Assembly: GCA_003499925.1 (NCBI GenBank)
Contig: DNRQ01000103.1
Span: 350-5,493, forward strand
Source of the DNA: Geobacter sp.
GTDB taxonomy: Bacteria; Desulfobacterota; Desulfuromonadia; Geobacterales; Geobacteraceae
Reading direction: 5' to 3'
DNA: 5,144 nucleotides
Positions 1 to 5,125 of the stretch are shown here, piece by piece; position 1 is the first letter of the stretch, and each line of letters begins with the position of its first letter. Made by a program: the position numbers and the translations under genes. A model generated the notes under the pieces. The model was not told where the DNA came from and searched no databases. It saw only the letters and a list, made by a program, of their open reading frames with translations.

Positions 1-714
1 CTCGCACAGGATGACCGACTGGTTCCCCTCGCTCATGATGTACTCGGCGCTCATCAGGAACTCCTGGATGGTCATCGACATGCCGCGCTTCAAAAGGATC
101 GGCTTGTTGATCTGACCGACCTTCTTCAGCAGGGCGAAGTTCTGGGAGTTGCGCGCCCCGATCTGCAGCATGTCGGAGTAGGAGGCGACCAGGTCGACGG
201 ACTCGGGGTCGATCACCTCGGTGACGAAGGGAAGACCGGTCAGGTCGCGCGCCTTGGCGAGGAGCTTCAGTCCCTCCTCCTCAAGTCCCTGGAAGGAGTA
301 GGGGGAGGTGCGCGGCTTGAAGGCGCCGCCGCGCAGCATCTGGGCGCCGGCGCTCTTGACGGCCAGGGCCGATGCGATGATCTGCTCCTCGCTCTCGACC
401 GAACAGGGTCCCGCCATGACGACCAGCTCCTTGCCGCCGATGGCAAGGGTGTCGGAGATCCGTACCACGCTCGCCTCTTTCTTCACTTCCTTGGAGGCCA
501 GCTTGTACGGCTGCAGAATGGGAACCACGCTCTCTACCCCCTGCATCGACTCGATCGACTGCAGGACGCTCTTCCCCCGCTCGTCGCCCACAGCACCGAT
601 CACGTCACGGGTCGTGCCGTGGATGATGTGCGGGGTATACCCCAACTCCTTGATCCTGTTGGTTACTGCATCCCTGTCCTTTGCGGCCGCTCCCGACTTC
701 ATGACGACGATCAT
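1..714 (-). CDS. aroF: 3-deoxy-7-phosphoheptulonate (DAHP) synthase, 5' part, cut by window edge
   Basis: This cytoplasmic enzyme condenses phosphoenolpyruvate and erythrose 4-phosphate to DAHP, the first committed step to chorismate, Phe, Tyr and Trp. The visible 238 residues start MIVVMKSGAAAKDRDAV. Residues 1 to about 70 form the small ferredoxin-like (ACT-like) N-terminal domain that in Thermotoga-type enzymes mediates feedback inhibition by Tyr/Phe. The TIM barrel follows, with MAGPCSVES (100-108, metal-binding Cys104), GGAFKPRTSPYSFQG (129-143) and LLKRGMS (207-213). The family is about 338 residues, so roughly 100 C-terminal residues, including the later metal ligands, lie beyond base 1. 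The ATG at 714 is chosen because it gives the standard N-terminus and follows a strong Shine-Dalgarno by 6 bases. Upstream on the same strand is an aromatic-rich leader ORF with stem-loops, so expression is probably controlled by attenuation. The family call (type I-beta DAHP synthase) is firm; whether it is the only DAHP synthase of the organism cannot be seen. Confidence 0.96.
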   Translation of the reverse strand, partial: MIVVMKSGAAAKDRDAVTNRIKELGYTPHIIHGTTRDVIGAVGDERGKSVLQSIESMQGVESVVPILQPYKLASKEVKKEASVVRISDTLAIGGKELVVMAGPCSVESEEQIIASALAVKSAGAQMLRGGAFKPRTSPYSFQGLEEEGLKLLAKARDLTGLPFVTEVIDPESVDLVASYSDMLQIGARNSQNFALLKKVGQINKPILLKRGMSMTIQEFLMSAEYIMSEGNQSVILCE

Positions 715-720
715 ATCTCG

Positions 721-727
721 CTCCCCC
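721..727 (-). promoter_or_regulatory. aroF Shine-Dalgarno, complementary to an upstream C-rich segment
   Basis: Minus-strand GGGGGAG lies 6 bases before the aroF ATG (714-712). It fixes the start. It is unusual because its exact complement CTCCCCC occurs 80 bases upstream in the same transcript (minus strand 814-808), so the site could be closed by base pairing. Confidence 0.8.
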
Positions 728-743
728 TTGTCCCCCAAAAGCG

Positions 744-775
744 ACAGGGCCGGAAGGATTGCCCCCCGGCCCTGT
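744..775 (-). terminator. Terminator-like hairpin in the aroF leader
   Basis: In the aroF transcript, ACAGGGCCGG (775-766) pairs perfectly over 10 bases with CCGGCCCTGT (753-744) around a 12-base loop GGGGCAATCCTT. It is followed by CGCTTTTGG, a U-run of only four, so as an intrinsic terminator it is incomplete or weak. It ends about 17 bases before the aroF Shine-Dalgarno. It may be the attenuator terminator or a structure that affects ribosome access. Confidence 0.6.
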
Positions 776-808
776 GTCTGTCAAACTATCGGTTCGATAC
801 CGCAAAGG

Positions 809-829
809 GGGGAGGATCCTGTCCACCCC
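809..829 (-). promoter_or_regulatory. Leader stem-loop that masks the anti-Shine-Dalgarno
   Basis: Minus-strand GGGGTGGA (829-822) pairs with TCCTCCCC (816-809) with a single T-T mismatch and a five-base loop CAGGA. The 3' arm overlaps the C-rich run complementary to the aroF ribosome binding site, so forming this hairpin would keep that site open. The role is inferred. Confidence 0.5.
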
Positions 830-842
830 GGCTTTCGGTTCG

Positions 843-866
843 TTAAGTTAGTTCCGGCTAACCTAA
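843..866 (-). promoter_or_regulatory. Stem-loop directly after the leader-peptide stop codon
   Basis: Minus-strand TTAGGTTAG (866-858) pairs with CTAACTTAA (851-843), nine pairs including one G-U, around the loop CCGGAA. It starts one base after the TGA of the leader ORF. The segment GCCGGAA at the loop (858-852) is complementary to TTCCGGC (755-749) in the 3' arm of the terminator-like hairpin, so it could act as an antiterminator strand. A ribosome finishing the leader peptide would melt or cover it. Confidence 0.5.
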
Positions 867-867
867 A

Positions 868-954
868 TCACACCTCTACCCGGGGAGACGGCCTAAAGTA
901 AAAGCCGCACCAAAAGTAAAAGTTAATAAAGGAAAAATAGCCGGTGTTGTTCAT
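868..954 (-). CDS. Putative aromatic-rich leader peptide of aroF (28 aa)
   Basis: The ORF starts MNNTG, then YFSFINFYFWCGFYF (residues 6-20), then RPSPRVEV and a TGA stop at 870-868. Ten of the 15 central residues are aromatic: six Phe, three Tyr, one Trp. By analogy with the pheA and trp leader peptides, translation would stall here when charged tRNA-Phe, tRNA-Tyr or tRNA-Trp is short, and the stalled ribosome would change the fold of the RNA ahead of aroF. It lies on the aroF strand, 153 bases before aroF, and its AT-rich middle differs from the GC-rich surroundings. No good Shine-Dalgarno precedes the ATG; a leaderless start, as reported for some trp leaders, or an upstream TTG at 990 are alternatives. 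The peptide need have no function of its own. The composition and position are strong; expression is not shown. Confidence 0.78.
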   Translation of the reverse strand: MNNTGYFSFINFYFWCGFYFRPSPRVEV

Positions 955-961
955 GTGGTCG

Positions 962-990
962 TTTTTGCCAGTTTGCGGCGCGGTTGTCAA
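962..990 (-). promoter_or_regulatory. Candidate promoter for the aroF leader transcript
   Basis: A perfect minus-strand TTGACA (990-985) lies exactly 30 bases before the leader-peptide ATG. Seventeen bases on, the -10 position reads CAAAAA (967-962), which lacks the key T at both ends, so the call is weak. If used, transcription would begin next to the leader ATG. An alternative is TTGATG-N17-TTTTCT slightly upstream, also weak. Confidence 0.35.
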
Positions 991-1023
991 GAAAAAACTA
1001 GCAGGCTCCCGGCATCAAGTTGT

Positions 1024-1052
1024 TTGACAATCCGCAACCTTTCCGCTAATTT
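1024..1052 (+). promoter_or_regulatory. Sigma-70-type promoter of the yqaA-peptidase-cbi operon
   Basis: TTGACA (1024-1029), a 17-base spacer and TAATTT (1047-1052; T1, A2 and T6 of the -10 consensus kept). The start of transcription is expected near 1058-1060, at the A of the first ATG (1060). The promoter is divergent from the aroF leader promoter region, with less than 100 bases between them. Confidence 0.6.
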
Positions 1053-1059
1053 GAGCACA

Positions 1060-1509
1060 ATGCATGAATGGCTCGTTAATTACGGCTTCTACTCCCTGTT
1101 TCTTTTGAGCTTCCTCGCCGCGACCGTGATTCCGCTCGGCTCGGAGTGGCTGCTGGTCGCCATGCTCCTCTCCAGGAGCGAGCCGCTGGCGGCCGTCGCC
1201 GTCGCCACCGCCGGGAACTTCCTGGGTGCGCTCACCACCTACTGGATCGGCCTCCATGGCGGCGATTTCCTGAAGCAGCGGGTGCTGCGCCTGGACCAGA
1301 AAAGCACGCTGAAGGCGGAGAGATTCTACGCCCGCTTCGGTTCCTATTCGCTGCTCCTAAGCTTCCTCCCGATCGTCGGCGATCCGCTCTGCCTGATCGG
1401 CGGGGTGTTGCGGGTTCGTTTCATCCGTTTTTCCCTGCTGGTGGTTTCCGGCAAACTCGCCCGCTACGCGGCGGTTGCCTGGCTGACCCTGCAGGGGGCG
1501 GCACTCTGA
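1060..1509 (+). CDS. yqaA: YqaA-family (DedA/SNARE-associated-like) inner membrane protein
   Basis: A 149-residue membrane protein resembling E. coli YqaA (142 residues). DedA/VTT-domain relatives are linked to flipping or transport of membrane lipid carriers; the exact substrate of YqaA proteins is unknown. Hydrophobic segments lie at about 8-27, 41-64, 95-118 and 122-147. Typical family signatures are PLGSEWLLVAMLL (25-37), TAGNFLGALTTYWIG (50-64) and SLLLSFLPIVGDPLCLIGG (97-115), the last matching the WMPVVGDLLCLLAG stretch I recall in YqaA. The ATG at 1060 matches the family N-terminus; a longer reading from GTG 955 would cross the promoter and is rejected. There is no clear Shine-Dalgarno, and the predicted transcription start coincides with the ATG, suggesting leaderless translation. 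The stop lies 13 bases before the peptidase gene, so it is probably the first gene of that operon. No functional link to B12 synthesis is evident. Confidence 0.85.
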   Translation: MHEWLVNYGFYSLFLLSFLAATVIPLGSEWLLVAMLLSRSEPLAAVAVATAGNFLGALTTYWIGLHGGDFLKQRVLRLDQKSTLKAERFYARFGSYSLLLSFLPIVGDPLCLIGGVLRVRFIRFSLLVVSGKLARYAAVAWLTLQGAAL

Positions 1510-1522
1510 TTTTGGAGGTTTG

Positions 1523-2818
1523 ATGCTCAGCTGCACCAAGAAGGTTCTCCCCAACGGGCTGCGTCTGGTTTCCGTCGCAATGCCGCACCTGCACAGTGCC
1601 GAGATTGCCATCTATATAAAAGCCGGCGGGCGCAACGACACCCCCGGAAAAGCGGGTATCTCGCATTTCCTGGAGCACATGCTGTTTCGCGGTTCCAACG
1701 AATTCGCCTCGAACCTGGAGCTGGAAATCGCCTTCGAGGCGATCGGCGGCAGCGTGAACGCGGCGACGGACGAGGAAACCACCTGCTACTTCTCGCGCAT
1801 CCACCCGGACCAGATCCCGGAAGGGGTGAGGCTCTTCTCCTCCATGCTGCTGGAGCCGACCCTGGAAGATATCGAGATAGAAAAGCGGATCATCACCGAA
1901 GAGGCGCTTGAGGACATCAACGAGCGCGGCGAGGAGACCAACACCAGCAACCTCGCGAGCCGCCTGCTGTGGTCCGGTCATCCGCTCGGCATGCCGACCA
2001 TCGGCTATCTGGACACCATCAAGGGCTTTACCGAGGAAGACCTGAAGCGCTACCTGGCAGATTTCTACGTCCCCTCCAATGCACTTATCGTCGCCGCGGG
2101 AAAACACGATCCGGAGCGCTTCTTCGCCGCCTGCGACGATTTCTTCGCCGGCTGGAGCGGCCCGCAGCCGCCGCCGCTGATCGCCCCCGACGAACTGCAG
2201 GAGGAGCCCCAATCGCTCTTCGTCAAGGATTCGGACAGCCAGGTGAACCTGCAGATCGCCTTTCGCGGCTTCGCAAGGCCGGACCGGCGCATCATGGGAC
2301 TCAGGCTGATACGGCGCATCCTTTGCGGCGGAGGGAGTTCCCGGCTGCATCTCTCCCTCAGGGAGAAGCTCGGCATCGTCTACTCGGTGGACGCCTCGCT
2401 TTCCGCATACGAGGAGACCGGCGCTTTCGCCATCGAACTTGCCACTGCACCGGAAAACCTGGAACTGGCGGTCTCCGAGGTGCTGAGGGAGGTGAGGAGT
2501 CTCTCCTTCGAGGATGTCGGGAGCGAGGAGCTTTCCAGGGTGAAGGACGGCTACTTCTACGATCTGGAGTACAGCAGCGATTCGACCTACGAGATGCAGG
2601 TCCGCTACGGGTGGGGCGAGCTGATGCATATCGTCAGGACCATCGAGGAGGACCGGGCCGAGGCGGCGGCGATCGATGCGGCCCAGGTCAGGGATACCGC
2701 GCGCGCGCTGTTCGCCCCGGAAAATCTGAACCTGGTCGCGGTCGGCCCCTGGAAGGCGGCCTCCAAGCGTGCGGTGGAGAAGCTGATCAGGGAATACAAA
2801 AAGGGTTGGGACAGTTAA
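1523..2818 (+). CDS. M16 family zinc metallopeptidase (insulinase/processing peptidase type)
   Basis: A 431-residue protein of the usual size for single-unit bacterial M16 peptidases, which cleave peptides or misfolded protein inside a clamshell of two homologous halves. The inverted zinc motif HFLEH is at 48-52 (ligands His48 and His52, catalytic Glu51). The distal Glu ligand is in RIITEEALEDI (Glu126 or Glu127), about 75 residues on as expected. The second half carries SSRLHLSLREKLGIVYSV (about 272-289), with the conserved Arg/Tyr region of the C-terminal half. The N-terminus has KKVLPNGLRLV and GGRNDTPGKAGISHFLEH, as in YmxG/PqqL/MPP-beta relatives. No signal peptide is visible, so it is likely cytoplasmic. 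The ATG at 1523 follows GGAGG (1514-1518) by four bases; a TTG at 1520 would be too close. All catalytic residues are present, so it should be active. Its substrate is unknown; placement before cbi genes may reflect only shared transcription. Confidence 0.93.
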   Translation: MLSCTKKVLPNGLRLVSVAMPHLHSAEIAIYIKAGGRNDTPGKAGISHFLEHMLFRGSNEFASNLELEIAFEAIGGSVNAATDEETTCYFSRIHPDQIPEGVRLFSSMLLEPTLEDIEIEKRIITEEALEDINERGEETNTSNLASRLLWSGHPLGMPTIGYLDTIKGFTEEDLKRYLADFYVPSNALIVAAGKHDPERFFAACDDFFAGWSGPQPPPLIAPDELQEEPQSLFVKDSDSQVNLQIAFRGFARPDRRIMGLRLIRRILCGGGSSRLHLSLREKLGIVYSVDASLSAYEETGAFAIELATAPENLELAVSEVLREVRSLSFEDVGSEELSRVKDGYFYDLEYSSDSTYEMQVRYGWGELMHIVRTIEEDRAEAAAIDAAQVRDTARALFAPENLNLVAVGPWKAASKRAVEKLIREYKKGWDS

Positions 2819-2843
2819 ACTGAAAACTGCTTTTGGAGATAGC

Positions 2844-3227
2844 ATGAATACGGCAATACTGCTTATGGCGCACGGGAGCAGGATCCCGGAGGCAAACGAC
2901 GCGGCGCGCGAGATAGCGGCACGGGTAAAGAAGATGACGCAGTTCGATATCGTCGAGGTTTCCTTCCGCGAGCAGCACCTGCCCAACATCCAGCAGGGGG
3001 TCGACAGCTGCGTGGCACAGGGTGCTGAGCGCATCCTGCTGGTCCCCTATTTCCTCTACATGGGGGCCCACGTACTGGAGGATCTGCCGGAGGAACTGGA
3101 GCAGGCGCGGGAGCGCCATCCCGGCATCGAAATGGTGCTCGGCAAACACCTGGGCGTGCACGACAAGCTGGTCGAGATCGTCGTCGAGCGGATCGCCCAG
3201 AGCCTGACCGAAGAGAGGTGGCACTGA
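2844..3227 (+). CDS. cbiX: Sirohydrochlorin cobaltochelatase, short form
   Basis: Inserts Co2+ into sirohydrochlorin (or the related precorrin-2) as the entry step of the anaerobic, early-cobalt route to cobalamin. At 127 residues it is the short CbiX form, which works as a homodimer, unlike the two-domain CbiX, CbiK or SirB forms. Typical landmarks: ILLMAHGSR (5-13) with metal-binding His10, LLVPYFLYMGAHVLEDLP (65-82) with the second conserved His76, and GKHLGVHDKLVEIV near the C-terminus. There is no His-rich tail. GGAG (2835-2838) lies five bases before the ATG. It is separated from the peptidase stop by 25 bases, and its TGA overlaps the cbiC ATG by one base (TGATG), indicating translational coupling. 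A sirohydrochlorin ferrochelatase role is possible for relatives, but the adjoining cbiC and cbiD support cobalt. Confidence 0.93.
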   Translation: MNTAILLMAHGSRIPEANDAAREIAARVKKMTQFDIVEVSFREQHLPNIQQGVDSCVAQGAERILLVPYFLYMGAHVLEDLPEELEQARERHPGIEMVLGKHLGVHDKLVEIVVERIAQSLTEERWH

Positions 3228-3871
3228 TGTCGGTGCACCTAAGCCCCGAGGAGATCGAGGCGGAATCGTTCCGGATCATCGAGGAGGAGGTCGGCCCCCA
3301 CGACTGGTCCGCGCAGCAGTGGCCCATCGTGCGCCGGGTCATCCATACCAGCGCCGACTTCGACTACGCCAGGAGCATGTACATCTCTCCGGACGCGATC
3401 GCAAGCGGCATCGCAGCGCTGAAGGCGGGACGCGGCATCGTCACCGACACGACCATGATCATCTCCGGGATGAGCAAGGAGCGCTTCACACCGTTCGGGG
3501 TCAAGGTCGCCTGTTACGTGGCCGACGCGCAGGTCGCCAAGGACGCCAAGGCCCAGCTGATCACCCGCTCCATCCTCGCCATGCGCAAGGGGGGAAGGGA
3601 TGCCGGCAACGGCATCTTCGTGATCGGCAACGCTCCCACCGCGCTTTTCGAGCTGATCAGGCTGATCCGCGAGGAGAGGGTGCTCCCCAAGCTGATCGTG
3701 GCGCTGCCGGTAGGTTTTGTCGGGGCAGCGGAGAGCAAGGAGGCGCTTAGGGAGCTGGCCCGCGATTTCCCGGAGCTCCCCTACATCACCAACAGCGGGC
3801 GCAAGGGTGGCTCCAACGTCGCCGCGGCGGTGATGAACGCGATTTTGATCCAGGCGGGTGCGGGGGCGTAG
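3227..3871 (+). CDS. cbiC: Cobalt-precorrin-8 methylmutase
   Basis: Moves the methyl group from C11 to C12 of the corrin ring, turning cobalt-precorrin-8 into cobyrinic acid. The protein has 214 residues, the normal length (CbiC/CobH about 210). The catalytic His is His40 in RRVIHTSADFDYA, matching His43 of CobH. Other family stretches are SPDAIASGIAALKAG, GIVTDTTMIISGM, RKGGRDAGNGIFVIGNAPTA (about 120-138) and LPVGFVGAAESKE, with NSGRKGGSNVAAAVMNAI at the C-terminus. The ATG at 3227 is preferred: AGAGAGG just inside cbiX gives a good ribosome binding site about eight bases upstream, and the GTG at 3218 would overlap that site. It overlaps the cbiX stop codon by one base. The gene is complete and intact. 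Confidence 0.95.
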   Translation: MSVHLSPEEIEAESFRIIEEEVGPHDWSAQQWPIVRRVIHTSADFDYARSMYISPDAIASGIAALKAGRGIVTDTTMIISGMSKERFTPFGVKVACYVADAQVAKDAKAQLITRSILAMRKGGRDAGNGIFVIGNAPTALFELIRLIREERVLPKLIVALPVGFVGAAESKEALRELARDFPELPYITNSGRKGGSNVAAAVMNAILIQAGAGA

Positions 3872-3960
3872 ACAACCGCAGCTTCAGGGGGCAGAAGCCT
3901 CCCATTGCAGTTAACGGCATCATTTAACGCAAACACACCCCCGTCTCCACTGGAACGACT
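3872..3960 (+). other. cbiC-cbiD spacer with a small hairpin
   Basis: An 89-base gap in an otherwise packed operon. GGGGGC (3887-3892) and GCCTCC (3897-3902) can form a six-pair stem with one G-U and an AGAA loop; there is no U-run after it, so it is not a convincing terminator. TTAACG occurs twice (3911-3916 and 3925-3930). No good promoter and no cobalamin riboswitch core were recognised. Confidence 0.4.
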
Positions 3961-5040
3961 ATGAACGGGAAGGATCTCAGATACGGCTACACCACCGGTT
4001 CCTGTGCTGCCGCCGCCGTGAAGGGCGCCGCGCAGATGCTCCGGGACCAGATGCTGGTCGATGAGGTGGAACTCACGCTTCCCTGCGGCGAGACTGCCCG
4101 CTTTCGCCTCCGGGGCGGGGTGCTGCGCGACAATACCGCGTCCTGCTACGTGGTAAAGGACGCCGGCGACGACCCTGACGTGACCAACGGCGTCGAGGTT
4201 CACGCCACCGCCAAGGTCGACTTCTTCACCAGACACCGCATCGTGATCGAGGGGGGAGTCGGCATCGGCCGGGTGACCAAGCCGGGGCTCGCGGTTCCGG
4301 TCGGCGAGTGGGCCATCAACCCGGTGCCGCGCAGGATGATCATGGAAGTGATCAAGGAAGTCTTCGCCGTGCGCTGCGTTCCCGCTACGCTCACCTTTAC
4401 CATCAGCATTCCCAACGGCGAGGAACTGGCAAAGAAGACCCTGAATGAACGGCTCGGCATCATCGGCGGCCTTTCGATTCTTGGCACCAGCGGGATCGTC
4501 AAGCCGATATCGACCAAGGCTTGGACCGACACGGTGGATACCTCCATCGACGTGGCCCTCGCCTGCGGCTGCCGCATGGTGGTCCTCTCCACCGGAAGGA
4601 CCTCCGAGATGGCGGTGCAGCGGCATTTGCCGCTTCAGGATGAGTTGAGGGAGGAAGCCTTTGTCATGATGGGAGACCATTTCGGCTACTCGCTCATGAG
4701 CTGCGCAAAAAAGGGAGTGCCGCAGGTGATCGTCGCGGGGCAGTTCGCCAAGCTGGTGAAGATCGCCTGCGGGCACCAGCAGACCCATGTCTCTTCATCC
4801 GTGCTCGATCTTGCCACGGTCGCGGAGTGGGTCAAGCAGTCGCCCGCCACGGCGCACCTTGAGCTGTCGGCACGCGAAGCCAACACCGCCCGTCACCTCT
4901 TGGAGGCCTCGGGATACGACCAGGGGCTGATCGAGCTGGTCTGCGGCAAGGCGGCCCGGGCCTGCGCCCTCTGTGCGCCCGGCCTCCCGGTCCGCATCTT
5001 TCTCGCAGGGTACCAGGGGGATATGCTTTTCTTCCGGTAA
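3961..5040 (+). CDS. cbiD: Cobalt-precorrin-5B C1-methyltransferase
   Basis: Transfers a methyl group from S-adenosylmethionine to C1 of cobalt-precorrin-5B, giving cobalt-precorrin-6A, in the anaerobic B12 route. The protein has 359 residues, near the family norm (about 350-380). Signatures include LRYGYTTGSCAAAAVKGA (6-23), the N-terminal CbiD hallmark; CYVVKDAGDDPDVTNG, the DDPDVT motif; GVGIGRVTKPGL; and NERLGIIGGLSILGTSGIV (162-180), with HVSSSVLDL later on. CbiD is not related to the canonical corrin methyltransferases of the CbiE/F/H/L fold. The ATG at 3961 has only a weak GGAA (3952-3955) ribosome binding site but gives the standard N-terminus. It follows cbiC after 89 bases, and further cbi genes are expected beyond the window. 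The gene is intact. Confidence 0.96.
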   Translation: MNGKDLRYGYTTGSCAAAAVKGAAQMLRDQMLVDEVELTLPCGETARFRLRGGVLRDNTASCYVVKDAGDDPDVTNGVEVHATAKVDFFTRHRIVIEGGVGIGRVTKPGLAVPVGEWAINPVPRRMIMEVIKEVFAVRCVPATLTFTISIPNGEELAKKTLNERLGIIGGLSILGTSGIVKPISTKAWTDTVDTSIDVALACGCRMVVLSTGRTSEMAVQRHLPLQDELREEAFVMMGDHFGYSLMSCAKKGVPQVIVAGQFAKLVKIACGHQQTHVSSSVLDLATVAEWVKQSPATAHLELSAREANTARHLLEASGYDQGLIELVCGKAARACALCAPGLPVRIFLAGYQGDMLFFR

Positions 5041-5067
5041 AACCACTGCCGCAGAACTCCCCCTTTG

Positions 5068-5125
5068 GTAGGGTGGGCCTGGCCCACCAGAACCGCATCC
5101 TGATGGTGGGCACGGCCCACCCTAC
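5068..5125. repeat. Nested palindromic repeat element (REP/MITE-like)
   Basis: A 58-base element starting 27 bases after the cbiD stop. The outer arms GTAGGGTGGGC (5068-5078) and GCCCACCCTAC (5115-5125) are perfect 11-base inverted repeats. Inside, GCCCACCA (5082-5089) and TGGTGGGC (5104-5111) are a second perfect inverted pair around a 14-base loop, with a 3x3 internal loop (CTG/ACG) between. Each half can also fold alone: 5072-5078 with 5082-5088, and 5105-5111 with 5115-5121. The core GTAGGGTGGGC...GCCCACC is a type of dispersed repeat known from many bacterial intergenic regions; copy number here cannot be seen. It has no clear U-run, but as RNA it could stabilise the cbiD 3' end. Confidence 0.75.

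Larger units (their letters stand above)
715..954 (-). promoter_or_regulatory. aroF leader region (putative aromatic amino acid attenuator)
   Basis: The 240 bases between the leader-peptide ATG and the aroF ATG hold, in transcript order: the aromatic-rich ORF (954-868), a stem-loop right after its stop codon (866-843), a second stem-loop (829-809), a GC-rich terminator-like hairpin (775-744) and the aroF ribosome binding site. Short segments can pair in mutually exclusive ways: 885-880 with 831-826; 829-822 with 816-809; 814-808 with the Shine-Dalgarno 727-721; 858-852 with the 3' arm of the terminator-like hairpin (755-749). Such a layout is known from trp and pheA leaders. The arrangement is seen in the sequence; the regulation itself is inferred. 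No other gene is visible in 715-1059. Confidence 0.75.

Noticed and set aside
308..901. A 197-codon plus-strand open frame opposite aroF and its leader
   Set aside because: It is antisense to a clear DAHP synthase and to the leader peptide, has no recognisable domain, and long shadow frames are common in GC-rich DNA.
715..954. T-box riboswitch controlling aroF
   Set aside because: No T-box motif or specifier-loop architecture was recognised; the aromatic-rich ORF explains the region better.
955..1059. N-terminal extension of the YqaA protein from GTG 955
   Set aside because: The extra 35 residues are not membrane-like or family-like, overlap the promoter, and the ATG at 1060 aligns with known YqaA N-termini.
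1421..3034. A 537-codon minus-strand open frame opposite the peptidase and cbiX
   Set aside because: It runs antisense through two well-supported genes, shows low-complexity composition and no family motif; the size reflects the codon bias of the real genes.
3872..3960. Cobalamin riboswitch before cbiD
   Set aside because: I looked for the conserved B12-box core and supporting stems; the 89 bases are too short and show neither.
3781..4788. A 335-codon minus-strand open frame opposite cbiD
   Set aside because: CbiD on the plus strand is unambiguous over its whole length; the antisense reading has no recognisable motif.
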